Positions 8,860 through 17,471 of a DNA stretch of 64,000 nt are shown here, in pieces. The notes beneath the pieces were generated by a model. It searched no databases, was not told the DNA's origin, and worked only from the letters and a program-made list of their open reading frames with translations. The stretch is from Flectobacillus sp. BAB-3569 (GTDB taxonomy: Bacteria; Bacteroidota; Bacteroidia; Cytophagales; Spirosomataceae): the NCBI RefSeq assembly GCF_002270355.1, contig NZ_NJFZ01000022.1, positions 156,108 through 220,107 on the forward strand, in the 5' to 3' direction. The translations under genes were made by a program, and so were the position numbers. Within the stretch, counting starts at the first letter, position 1, and each line of letters opens with the position of its first letter.

Positions 8860-9195
8860 TTACATATTTTGTAAAGTTTTTTCTTGATGAATACGTCCCC
8901 ACTTTCGAATTTCTTTCACAATCGGATAAATCGTTTCGCCATATTCGGTCAAAGCATATTCTACACGTGGAGGAACTTCTGCAAAAACGGTTCTACTCAA
9001 AATACCGTCAGCTTCGAGTTCATCTAATTGTTTGGCCAACATTCGTTCGCTAATAGTTGGAAGCGCACGTTTCATTTCCCCAAATCGATTTACCTCTTTT
9101 TTGATAAGTACCAATAAAGTGGTTTTGCATTTTCCCTTCAAGACTTTCATAAATACATCCGAAGGACAGCTATATTCAACAAGATTTTTTTCCAT
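8860..9195 (-). CDS. HxlR family winged-helix transcriptional regulator
   Basis: A 111-residue MarR-like HxlR regulator. The start CPSDVFMKVLKGKCKTTLLV, the recognition region LPTISERMLAKQLDELEADG and the wing PPRVEYALTEYGETIYPIV are all typical. Cys10 near the N-terminus is the conserved redox-sensing cysteine position of thiol/quinone-responsive HxlR members such as YodB and HypR. It is divergent from the AcuI-type quinone oxidoreductase at 9586, which makes that gene a plausible target. The GyrI-like and VOC genes downstream could be further targets. Family assignment is firm; the inducer is inference. Confidence 0.88.
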   Translation of the reverse strand: MEKNLVEYSCPSDVFMKVLKGKCKTTLLVLIKKEVNRFGEMKRALPTISERMLAKQLDELEADGILSRTVFAEVPPRVEYALTEYGETIYPIVKEIRKWGRIHQEKTLQNM

Positions 9196-9585
9196 TTTTC
9201 AAAAAATAAAACACTGATAGTCAGCAAAACTGCATTTTTTGTAAGTATCTGTACCTAATGTAATCCCTTGACATTCACGGATATTTTATAGAAGTTTATG
9301 ACAGAAAGCAAAATAAATGAATTTTATCTGAAAGCACTCTAGAGAGCAAGCTAAAGTTCAATTGAGATGTTGTGTTAAGAATAGAAATTTTGAAATAAAT
9401 ATTTGATTAGAAGTAATTTATAGATTTTGCATGTGATAATCTGATATTGAACAAAACAAGAAAGTGTAATCCTGATGTTTGAACTTACAGTTTAAAACTG
9501 TTAAAAAATGAGTCCAAGACTAAGTCTTAAACTAGTAACGTATAAAGCTTAAAGCGGGTAAAATACCCATTAACATAACAAAACT
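9196..9585. other. Divergent intergenic region, hxlR-type gene / acuI-like gene
   Basis: 390 bp without an open gene. It holds one copy of the short palindromic repeat at 9511-9539 and should contain both divergent promoters. I see no perfect TAnnTTTG element and no obvious operator. Confidence 0.5.
9511..9539. repeat. Short palindromic repeat (family 3)
   Basis: AGTCCAAGACTAAGTCTTAAACTAGTAAC: an imperfect palindrome followed by ACTAGTAA. Similar copies are at 56932 and 58591. Confidence 0.5.
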
Positions 9586-10581
9586 ATGAGCCAATTTAAA
9601 GCCCTTGTGGTATCCGAAAATGCTGAAAAGCAATATGTAAGAACTATCACTCAACGCAATATCGAAGACTTACCCGCAGGAGAGGTATTAATCAAAGTCC
9701 ACTATTCTACCTTGAACTATAAAGATGCTTTATCTTCGATTGGAAATAAGGGAGTAACTCGCAATTATCCACATACGCCAGGGATTGATGCATCGGGTGT
9801 CGTGGTTGAAAGTACTGATGCTAATTTTTCGGTTGGGCAAGAAGTATTAGTCACCAGTTATGATTTAGGAATGAATACTTCGGGTGCTTTGGCCGAATAC
9901 ATTCGTGTGCCTGCCAAATGGGTTATTGCTCTGCCAGCAGGATTGAGCCTTTCAGAAGCCATGATTTTAGGTACAGCGGGTTTTACAGCAGGTTTATGTA
10001 TCGATGCTTTGTTGAAGTATGGTGTTAGTCCAGAAAAAGGAAAGGTGATTGTAACAGGTTCGACGGGTGGGGTAGGAATTTTGTCGGTAGCTATTTTAGC
10101 CAAATTAGGTTTTGAAGTAGTGGCTGTCACTGGCAAACCCGAAGCCGCTGAGTTACTTCAACGTTTAGGCGCAAAGGAGATTGTCAGTCGCGAAAGTTTG
10201 AACGATGCCTCTGGTCGTCCAATGTTAAAGTCGATATATGCAGGGGCAGTGGATACCGTAGGAGGGAATATCTTAGCCACTATTTTGAAGTCACTTCATT
10301 ATGGCGGAGCCGTTGCTGCTTGTGGTTTGGTGGCATCTCCTGATTTACCGACTTCGGTATTTCCATTTATCTTAAGAGGCAATGCTCTGTTAGGGATAGA
10401 TTCAGCCGAATGTCCAATGTCCAAACGCTTAGAAATTTGGCAACATCTAGCCAGCGATTGGAAGTTAGACAACCTCGATTTAATCAGTCATGAGATTGGT
10501 TTAGAGGAAGTTCCAGCAAAATTAGACTTAATGTTAGAAGGGAAATCTTTCGGGAAAAGTTTGGTTAAAATCATTGGCTAA
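9586..10581 (+). CDS. YhdH/YhfP family quinone oxidoreductase (AcuI-like)
   Basis: A 331-residue zinc-independent medium-chain dehydrogenase/reductase. The substrate domain has NYKDALSSIGNKGVTRNYP and TPGIDASGVVV; the nucleotide-binding domain has VTGSTGGVG near residue 160 and a late C-terminal VKIIG. The closest characterised relatives are E. coli AcuI/YhdH (NADPH-dependent acryloyl-CoA reductase) and B. subtilis YhfP. Detoxification of an acrylate-like or quinone electrophile is likely, which fits the divergent HxlR regulator. A bidirectional terminator follows at 10612. Confidence 0.88.
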   Translation: MSQFKALVVSENAEKQYVRTITQRNIEDLPAGEVLIKVHYSTLNYKDALSSIGNKGVTRNYPHTPGIDASGVVVESTDANFSVGQEVLVTSYDLGMNTSGALAEYIRVPAKWVIALPAGLSLSEAMILGTAGFTAGLCIDALLKYGVSPEKGKVIVTGSTGGVGILSVAILAKLGFEVVAVTGKPEAAELLQRLGAKEIVSRESLNDASGRPMLKSIYAGAVDTVGGNILATILKSLHYGGAVAACGLVASPDLPTSVFPFILRGNALLGIDSAECPMSKRLEIWQHLASDWKLDNLDLISHEIGLEEVPAKLDLMLEGKSFGKSLVKIIG

Positions 10582-10611
10582 AATAGGATAATCCCGATAA
10601 AATACTTTTCC

Positions 10612-10672
10612 AAAATCCATAGATTTACCCTTCTAAAATTAGCATAAAATAGGAGGTAAATCTATGGATTTT
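10612..10672. terminator. Bidirectional terminator / long inverted repeat
   Basis: Perfect 18-bp inverted repeat AAAATCCATAGATTTACC (10612-10629) and its complement (10655-10672) between two convergent genes, with a T-run on either strand. A second smaller palindrome (AGCATAAAAT / ATTTTTTATGCT) is interleaved. Confidence 0.75.
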
Positions 10673-12482
10673 TTATGCTAATTTCTTGTGTCAAAAAGCC
10701 TTCATGATCTATTTTTTGATAAAAAGGATTCAAAACTTTATCCACAAGATAAGCCAATTCTCCTTTTTGGATAGTTCCTGTCGGTGGAAGATTTACTTGG
10801 TGTTTTGGGGATATATGGATAAATATGCTTTTCAATTGTGGATAACTCAGTGGATAACTCAACTCCGACTCTGTAAATGTGGGTAACTTGAGCTTTGGAT
10901 AGTAAGGTTTTAAACCTTCTAAGAAATCTTTCAACAATACAGTGGAGTCTGGGTAGAACCATGTTTCATTCGACCATCTGTCGTTTTTACCTTCTCCCTT
11001 CAAGATACCTGTTGCTCCCATTTTTTGAATAGCTCTAAAATAAGGATGCTCAGGAGATACATCAATATAAGGCATAAGGTAGGCTTTCTGGTTGACTAAG
11101 GTATTTTGTACTTTTCGAATAGATACTTTTTCGGGAGAAACCTTATTTTGTACGGCAAGACTTGCCAAAACGCCTGCTGCTTGTCCTATTTCCATGACAA
11201 CAGGCTGAAGGCGAGAGGCTCCGTTGACGAGATTGGAAACGGAGATAGATTTTTCAGCAACGATAAGATTACTGACATGCTCAGGGATAAGACTCCCTAA
11301 AGGAATATTGAAAGAAGGTACTGGAACAAAGTACAAATCGGGTGCTTTGGGGTTTTTGCCATGATGCTGATCTATAGGATAATCGCCCACGGCGATACCT
11401 GTGCGATAGAGTGGCTCGACTTGCGCAAAAGGTTTTTCAAGATGATTCATATTGATTCGCGCCAGTCCCTTGATGCGTCGACTTTCGCGGTGATAGGGAA
11501 TGATAGGAAGAGAATCTTTTGTTTCAAAAACATCAGCTAATCCGAGGGTATTCCAGCCCAGTTCGGTTTGCATGAAGTACACAAAATTTCGGGTATGCTC
11601 TTTGGCTTTTATGATAGCTTGTTTGCGTTGCTCGGCATTCATATCTACCATATTGACATAATAATCATTACCATGAATTGGCCAATTGATCATGTAAAGG
11701 TCATTTTGTAGCTTCCCATACGTTTTCATTTTTTCACAATCCCAAAGCCTAGGCATTTGTTTGTCAGGGCATAGTTTTTCACAAGCACAAATAAAATCCT
11801 CTCTACGATAATCAGCAGAAGGGCTTACAGGCTTTTGAACCTGATGGTAGTCTTTTAGTACTGCAACATAAGTTAAGTCTTGAATAATATCATTGGCTTG
11901 TTGAGGGGCTACTCTTTCCTGATAAGTACTCTGGGCATCCATTCCTATGTCATATTTGACACCCAATAAGGCAGCTACATCGCCTAATTCGGTAGCATCG
12001 ATAATGATTTTAGCTTGAATTGTTGACGACGTATTTCCTACTAAAGTAATAAGCCAGCGGTTATTCTGAGAAATAATCTGCGTATAACGAGTGCCCAATA
12101 GTACATCAAGGTTTGGTTCTTTGCTACACATCTCGGAAAGAATCTGTTGCCCTACTTGGGGTTCAAACATCACTTGGCTAACCCAGCCTGTTTGTAAGGC
12201 TGTGGCTGTACCATAATGTTTGATAAGTGCATTTTTGAATTCTGCCCAAAGTCCACTGGGTAAATGATGATTACCATCTATGGCACTGACGCCTGCCGAG
12301 GTAGGCATTCCTCCAAGCCAAGCTTCCTCTTCAATGATGGTAACCTTTACGCCTAATCGAGCAGCTTGAATACCTGCCATCACGCCACTAGCACCTCCAC
12401 CAATCACAAGAACGTCTGTTTTTAGTTGTGCGAAACTCAAAAAGGGAATGAGGTAGACGAAGAGGAAAGCAAATTTTTTCAT
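10662..12482 (-). CDS. Secreted FAD-dependent oxidoreductase (FAD_oxidored family)
   Basis: A 606-residue protein with a signal peptide (residues 1-18, ending LSFAQ) and a Rossmann dinucleotide site GGGASGVMAG at 28-37, then IEEEAWLGGMPTSAGVSAID, which is typical of the FAD_oxidored family (PF12831). The conserved SRRIKGLARI and VAEKSISVSN blocks are also present. The last ~150 residues (MGATGILKGEGKNDRWSN) resemble a small S-layer-homology-like module. These proteins occur in polysaccharide-degrading Bacteroidota, but the substrate is unknown. It stands alone between two terminators. The last few codons overlap the bidirectional inverted repeat. Confidence 0.82.
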   Translation of the reverse strand: MKKFAFLFVYLIPFLSFAQLKTDVLVIGGGASGVMAGIQAARLGVKVTIIEEEAWLGGMPTSAGVSAIDGNHHLPSGLWAEFKNALIKHYGTATALQTGWVSQVMFEPQVGQQILSEMCSKEPNLDVLLGTRYTQIISQNNRWLITLVGNTSSTIQAKIIIDATELGDVAALLGVKYDIGMDAQSTYQERVAPQQANDIIQDLTYVAVLKDYHQVQKPVSPSADYRREDFICACEKLCPDKQMPRLWDCEKMKTYGKLQNDLYMINWPIHGNDYYVNMVDMNAEQRKQAIIKAKEHTRNFVYFMQTELGWNTLGLADVFETKDSLPIIPYHRESRRIKGLARINMNHLEKPFAQVEPLYRTGIAVGDYPIDQHHGKNPKAPDLYFVPVPSFNIPLGSLIPEHVSNLIVAEKSISVSNLVNGASRLQPVVMEIGQAAGVLASLAVQNKVSPEKVSIRKVQNTLVNQKAYLMPYIDVSPEHPYFRAIQKMGATGILKGEGKNDRWSNETWFYPDSTVLLKDFLEGLKPYYPKLKLPTFTESELSYPLSYPQLKSIFIHISPKHQVNLPPTGTIQKGELAYLVDKVLNPFYQKIDHEGFLTQEISIKNP

Positions 12483-12592
12483 AGAGGATTAAATATTGAG
12501 AAGACTCACAAGAGGATTATAGTAGAGAGCAGATAGAGTTCTTTCAAAAATATCTTCTGCCTTTTACTTTTACCCTAAGTTATACAAAAAAT

Positions 12593-12624
12593 AAAGGCCG
12601 TGTAGAGGGTTCTACACGGCCTTT
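12593..12624 (-). terminator. Intrinsic terminator of lpdA
   Basis: Perfect stem AAAGGCCGTGTAGA / TCTACACGGCCTTT with a 4-nt loop. On the minus strand it is followed by TTTATTTTTTG. It lies 20 nt past the lpdA stop. Confidence 0.85.
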
Positions 12625-12644
12625 AAGAAAAATATCAACGCTGA

Positions 12645-14039
12645 TTATAAGTCAACAGCACAGCCATAAGCTGCTTCAGTTGCACCTTTGATAGCCTCAG
12701 AGATGGTTGGGTGAGGGTGAACAGCCGTCATGATTTCATGAGCAGTAGTTTCAAGGCGACGAGCCACAACTACTTCAGCAATCATTTCAGTTACGTTGTA
12801 ACCAATCATGTGTGCACCTAAGAATTCACCGTATTTTGCATCGAAAATTACTTTTACAAAACCGTCTCTAGCACCAGCAGCAGTAGCTTTACCAGATGCT
12901 ACAAATGGGAATTTACCCACTTTGATTTCGTATCCAGCTTCTTTTGCTTTTTTCTCAGTAAGACCTACAGAAGCAATTTCTGGAGAGCAGTAAGTACAAC
13001 CTGGAATATTGCTATAGTCTAATGGATGAACTGGGTGGTTAGCGATTTTTTCCACACAGATAATACCTTCAGCAGAGGCTACGTGAGCCAATGCAGGGCC
13101 TGGCGTAACATCACCGATAGCATAGTAGCCTGGAATGTTAGTTTCGTACCATTGGTTTACTAAGATTTTGCCTTTGTCAGTAATGATACCAACATCTTCC
13201 AAACCTACGTTTTCAAGGTTAGAAATAACACCAGCAGCCGAAAGAACGATGTCACAGTCGATTGTGATATTACCAGAAGGAGTTTTTACCGATACTTTAC
13301 AACCTTCACCAGCTGTATCTACAGATTCAACAGATGAGTTAGTATGAATATCGATACCTAATTTTTTGTATTGTTTAGCCAATTCTTTAGATACGTCCTC
13401 GTCTTCAACAGGAACGATATTTGGCATAAATTCTACAATCGTCACCTTTGTACCCATAGCAGCGTACACGTAAGCAAACTCAACACCGATTGCCCCCGAA
13501 CCAATTACAACCAATGATTTTGGTTGAGATTCAAGAGACATTGCTTTACGGTAGTCGATTACTTTTACGCCATCGATAGGGATATTTGGCAAAGCTCTAG
13601 CACGTGCGCCAGTAGCAATCATGATATTTTTGGCATCATATACTGTAACAGCACCATCGGCAGCGGTTACTTCTACTTTTTTGCCAGGTTTTACTTTACC
13701 GTTACCCATGATTACGTCAATTTTGTTCTTCTTCATCAAGAATTGAACACCTTTGCTCATGGAATCGGCAACGCCACGTGAACGCTTGATAACAGCACCG
13801 AAATCTGCGCTAGCTTCAGAAACAGTGATACCGTAATCAGAAGCATGTTTGATGTATTCAAAAACTTGCGCTGATTTCAATAAAGCTTTAGTAGGAATAC
13901 AGCCCCAGTTCAAGCAGATACCTCCCAACGATTCGCGTTCTACTACGGCACATTTCAAACCCAACTGAGACGCACGAATTGCAGCTACATATCCACCTGG
14001 TCCTGAACCAATCACTATTAAATCATAAGTTGTTGCCAT
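12645..14039 (-). CDS. lpdA: Dihydrolipoyl dehydrogenase (E3)
   Basis: E3 flavoprotein of the 2-oxo acid dehydrogenase and glycine-cleavage complexes; it reoxidises lipoamide with NAD+. Length 464 residues. FAD site GSGPGGYVAA at 11-20; redox disulfide in GGICLNWGCIPTKALL with Cys42 and Cys47; NAD site VVIGSGAIGVEFA near 175; and the catalytic His-Glu pair in HPHPTISE near the C-terminus. The gene is monocistronic: a TATATTTG promoter element precedes it and a terminator follows at once, so it is not co-transcribed with E1/E2 genes, as is common in Bacteroidota. Confidence 0.96.
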   Translation of the reverse strand: MATTYDLIVIGSGPGGYVAAIRASQLGLKCAVVERESLGGICLNWGCIPTKALLKSAQVFEYIKHASDYGITVSEASADFGAVIKRSRGVADSMSKGVQFLMKKNKIDVIMGNGKVKPGKKVEVTAADGAVTVYDAKNIMIATGARARALPNIPIDGVKVIDYRKAMSLESQPKSLVVIGSGAIGVEFAYVYAAMGTKVTIVEFMPNIVPVEDEDVSKELAKQYKKLGIDIHTNSSVESVDTAGEGCKVSVKTPSGNITIDCDIVLSAAGVISNLENVGLEDVGIITDKGKILVNQWYETNIPGYYAIGDVTPGPALAHVASAEGIICVEKIANHPVHPLDYSNIPGCTYCSPEIASVGLTEKKAKEAGYEIKVGKFPFVASGKATAAGARDGFVKVIFDAKYGEFLGAHMIGYNVTEMIAEVVVARRLETTAHEIMTAVHPHPTISEAIKGATEAAYGCAVDL

Positions 14040-14076
14040 TTTGTTCTATTTTAAAGGGAAAAGTACAATTTGGCTA

Positions 14077-14084
14077 CAAATATA
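14077..14084 (-). promoter_or_regulatory. Candidate -7 element for lpdA
   Basis: TATATTTG on the minus strand, 38 nt upstream of the ATG; no clear -33 element at standard spacing. Confidence 0.45.
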
Positions 14085-14235
14085 GTTATAAGCTGTCAAC
14101 TGCTAAGTGATTAATTACAAGTTTTTGGCTAAACTTATACAGTTTATACTTCATCTATCAATTTTGATAACTTCAAGGTATTGAGGAAGAAGTATAAATA
14201 TTCAAAAGCAGTAAAGCCTCTCGGTAAAAAACGAA

Positions 14236-14263
14236 ATCCTCCTTCAAAAACTCGAAGGAGGAT
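14236..14263. terminator. Hairpin, probable terminator for the DUF4382 gene
   Basis: Stem ATCCTCCTTC / GAAGGAGGAT with an 8-nt loop, about 100 nt after the DUF4382 stop on the minus strand. The T-run is weak (TTTCGTTTTTT on the minus strand). Confidence 0.5.
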
Positions 14264-14362
14264 CGTCAAAACAAATTAAGTTAAGATATAAATTCAAGGT
14301 ATAAGCACTCTTTAGCCAGTGTTTTTCGGATAAAACATGAGTTGTTTATGCTCTATTACTTA

Positions 14363-15355
14363 TTACAAGCCTAGAAAACCTTTGATCGACAATGATAAAC
14401 GTACCTCTGTACTACTTTTGACAGATAGTTTTGTTAAATCTAGGTTTCCTGAAAGATTCAAGAATGAGTTTAGTGCCACCGAGGAGTTTGCCTCGCCAGA
14501 GCTTTTGAAGGAAGCAAAATGGATTTCATAATCACCTTCTTCCAAGAATGATACTTTAAAATTACCTGCGGCATCTACTTTGGCACTCGATACGGCATTT
14601 TTAAATTCTACAGCACTTTCTCCCTGACCTTTTGTTTCAACATTTTGGTTAAACTCGCCTTTTTTATACACAAAGGCTACGACATTACCCATTGTGGCTG
14701 AATTATAACCACTCACTTGTCCAGATATCGTACCTGTAGCCGTTTTGTTGACTACTCGAATCGAAGATTGCAACTCTCCATACGTTACAAAAGAGTATTG
14801 TTTTTGCGCATTGTCATTGAATGTTTTAATGGCTTTTCTCAAATCAAAGTCTACCATCAAGTCGGTTGTTCCATCCTGATTAATAGTAAATGGTTTGGTG
14901 TTTAAGTCAAGATAGTTACGAGCATTTCCCGAAATAACTAGTTTACTTTTTGTACCATCAGCCTTAAGAATGTAAGACCCTGGTGCATTTCCCATGGCAT
15001 CTTTTTCATAATCAAAGAAAAAAGTCAACTTCGAATAAGTACCTGCTTGTAACTGTCCTTCGCCGAGTGTAAGGAAGTTACCGTTGTTAAGCTCTGCAAT
15101 ATTAATTGTTTTGGGACCTTTAAAAGCATCGAAAACTCTACCATCAACACGTACTTCTGTGATAGTAACAAAAGCACCTTTGACTTCGGCGTTGTCGATA
15201 GGAGCATCTGTCACACCAATGCGTACTTGACCTTTGGGTGCGTTAGGGTCTTGCTGAACAGGCTCGATGCTATCTTCGTTTTTGCTACAAGACCATTGAA
15301 TCATACCAGCGCCCATTACAGCTAGGGCCAATGTAAGGAATTTGTTAGTTTTCAT
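14363..15355 (-). CDS. DUF4382 lipoprotein
   Basis: A 330-residue exported lipoprotein: positively charged start, hydrophobic segment and lipobox IQWSC with Cys at about residue 23. The DUF4382 domain begins at GQVRIGVTDAPIDNAEVKGA and covers about residues 43-200. The C-terminal part (TGTISGQVSGYNSATMGNVV) looks like a carboxypeptidase-regulatory-like/Ig-type beta-sandwich. The family is common and uncharacterised in Bacteroidota envelopes. Acidic residues after the lipidated Cys (KNEDS) are compatible with surface export, but that is inference. Single gene, with about 370 bp upstream. Confidence 0.85.
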   Translation of the reverse strand: MKTNKFLTLALAVMGAGMIQWSCSKNEDSIEPVQQDPNAPKGQVRIGVTDAPIDNAEVKGAFVTITEVRVDGRVFDAFKGPKTINIAELNNGNFLTLGEGQLQAGTYSKLTFFFDYEKDAMGNAPGSYILKADGTKSKLVISGNARNYLDLNTKPFTINQDGTTDLMVDFDLRKAIKTFNDNAQKQYSFVTYGELQSSIRVVNKTATGTISGQVSGYNSATMGNVVAFVYKKGEFNQNVETKGQGESAVEFKNAVSSAKVDAAGNFKVSFLEEGDYEIHFASFKSSGEANSSVALNSFLNLSGNLDLTKLSVKSSTEVRLSLSIKGFLGL

Positions 15356-15729
15356 AAATAAGGAATAATTTAAGGGAATAAAGTAAAGGACGTAAAGCCG
15401 TCTTTTGAAGACTTGTGTATCTAACTAACGTCGAGAATTGAGGCTCAGATTTAATTATCACCCAATGATGTGGTCAAAAAAAGGCAACGTTTTTCTAAAA
15501 TACTCATAGTGAGGCTTTTTCAGAAAAGCCGTTTTAAAGACTATTTCACATGATTGGGTGACGAAATAGAGATAGGTGAATTGGCTTTCAGAATAAAATT
15601 TACCAGCCCTATTTTGATAAATTAGTACAAATTTGAAATCAAATATCCTCAATCCGAATACCAAAGTCGCTGTTATTTCTTCCCTAAAAATGCGCTATCT
15701 TTGCACCTCAATCAAAACAATCAAACAAC
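15356..15729. other. Divergent intergenic region DUF4382 gene / prfB
   Basis: 374 bp. Apart from the prfB -7 element I see an imperfect palindromic stretch (GAGGCTTTTTCAGAAAAGCC, 15511-15530) and no gene. Confidence 0.5.
15696..15703 (+). promoter_or_regulatory. Candidate -7 element for prfB
   Basis: TATCTTTG (TAnnTTTG) 27 nt before the prfB ATG, giving a short leader; the -33 side is not clear. Confidence 0.5.
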
Positions 15730-16804
15730 ATGACAAGAGACAGGTTCAATGACCTGAAAGCCAGAGTAGAGGCTTTGAGGAGGTATCTTTGACTACGATA
15801 ACAAGAAGTACCAAATTTCTGAATTAGAAACAATCACGCTAGATCCTGAATTTTGGAATGACCCCAAAAAAGCGGAAAGCATCATGCGTCAAATGCGTGA
15901 ATTGAAATTCTGGACATCAGGTTTTGATAAAGCAAACGGACATTTGGGTGATTTAGAGACCATTTTTGAGTTTTATGATCTTGGCGAAGCTTCGGAAGAT
16001 GAAGTGGATGCTGAAGGTGAAAAACTTGAAATCCAACTTGGAGAACTCGAATTCCGTAAAATGATGTCTGACGAAGGCGATAATATGTCTGCCGTATTAG
16101 AAATCAACGCTGGGGCAGGAGGAACCGAGTCGCAAGACTGGGCCGCTATGCTGATGCGTATGTATATTATGTGGGGCGAGAAAAACGGGTTTAAGGTAAG
16201 AGAAGTAGACCATAACGATGGCGATGTGGCGGGTATCAAGTCGGTAACGCTCGAAATCGATGGCGAATTTGCTTACGGAAATCTTAAGTCAGAAAATGGT
16301 GTACACCGTTTGGTTCGTATTTCACCTTTCGACTCTAATGCTCGTCGTCATACCTCATTTGCCTCTGTATATGTGTATCCTTTGGCCGACGATTCAATCG
16401 AAATTGATGTAAACCCTGCCGATATTGAATGGGATACCTTCCGTTCGGGTGGTGCTGGTGGTCAGAACGTAAACAAAGTAGAAACTGCGGTTCGTTTGAC
16501 ACACAAGCCTTCTGGAATTATTATTGCTTGTCAGCAGGAACGCTCGCAGTTACAAAACAAAGAAGTAGCCCTACGATTGTTGAAATCCAAACTCTATCAA
16601 ATCGAAATCGAAAAGCGTAATGCCGCTCGTGCCGAGGTAGAAGCAGGAAAGAAAAAAATAGAATGGGGTTCACAAATTCGTAGTTATGTCCTCGACGACC
16701 GTCGTGTAAAAGATCATAGAACCAACTATCAGACTTCAAATACTGATGCTGTATTAAACGGTGAAATCAATGAATTTATCAAAGCGTATTTGATGGAGCA
16801 GTAG
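15730..16804 (+). CDS. prfB: Peptide chain release factor 2 with programmed +1 frameshift
   Basis: RF2 (357 residues) recognises UGA/UAA and triggers peptide release. Translation starts at ATG 15730. After codon 20 (CTT, 15787-15789) the frame meets TGA at 15790-15792, and the ribosome must slip +1 to read GAC from 15791. The full classical cassette is visible: an internal Shine-Dalgarno GAGGAGG (15777-15783), a 3-nt spacer, then CTTTGAC. Downstream, the RF2 anticodon-like SPF is in [16 protein letters not shown], and the GGQ that enters the peptidyl-transferase centre is at 16457-16465. This is a self-regulating circuit: low RF2 lets the ribosome shift. A strong terminator follows at 16916. 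Confidence 0.96.
15777..15793 (+). promoter_or_regulatory. prfB programmed frameshift signal
   Basis: GAGGAGG, 3-nt spacer TAT, then CTT TGA C. This is the canonical RF2 autoregulatory +1 site. Notable because most genes in this window have no Shine-Dalgarno sequence. Confidence 0.93.
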
Positions 16805-16915
16805 TTTGGGGTTTATTGAGTGAATGAGTGCTTGTGCGATTTAGTGATTATTTTTAATATGAATATTGCTTGTAGAGATGCAATACTGTACGTCTAAAGC
16901 CGCATATTATTACCC

Positions 16916-16954
16916 AAAAAAGCGGTCGGAAAAACAATTTCCGACCGCTTTTTT
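16916..16954 (+). terminator. prfB terminator of the shared GCGGTCG type
   Basis: Stem AAAAAAGCGGTCGGAAA / TTTCCGACCGCTTTTTT, loop 5 nt. Nearly the same sequence is used after gdhA (29234) and moxR (32163). Confidence 0.85.
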
Positions 16955-17189
16955 AATGAAATTTATAGAATCATCTTTGTTTTAAAGTTCGGGTTGACAC
17001 ATATTGGTGCAAAATTAGCCTTATTAATTACACTACAGCGCTATGGTAGTTTACTCGGGAGTTTTTCAGAAACTAATTTTTTCATCAGCTCCTACAGAGC
17101 TCTTTAAAAGGGTAATAATGTAATTCTAGAAAATGTCCTTATCACTACATCAAAAAATCTAAGCAAAAGAGTTCTTTTGACCAAAATAA

Positions 17190-17208
17190 AATCCTTCGTA
17201 CAACCCTA
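17190..17208. repeat. Solo terminal repeat of the MITE family
   Basis: AATCCTTCGTACAACCCTA matches the right-hand terminal repeat of the elements at 45574 and 50739. No matching left end or 9-bp duplication is visible within 300 bp, so this is a degraded or partial copy. Confidence 0.5.
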
Positions 17209-17471
17209 ATGCATGACTCTCAATTCTGTATTAATACCTAAATCACTCAAACACTCAATCACAAATCACTCAATTGATAATAAGTTTGGTTTCAGGTTTT
17301 TAATGCCAAAGTATTTATGGTAAATTTGTTATTTAAAAGAAAATTTGTTTTGTGGATTTAGGATTGAGGAGAGGTTTTTGTGGAAAATGATTGTCAAAAC
17401 GGACAATAAAAGATAACCTAGCCATTGAATTCGTTTAGTTTAGCAATAGACTGAATAGGAAATTAGAGAAG

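Larger units (their letters stand above)
16805..17471. other. Long intergenic region with terminator and solo MITE end
   Basis: 667 bp with no credible gene. It contains the prfB terminator (16916-16954), a single end of the MITE family (17190-17208), an A/T-rich tract and low-complexity CACTCAA words (17240-17275). Confidence 0.6.
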
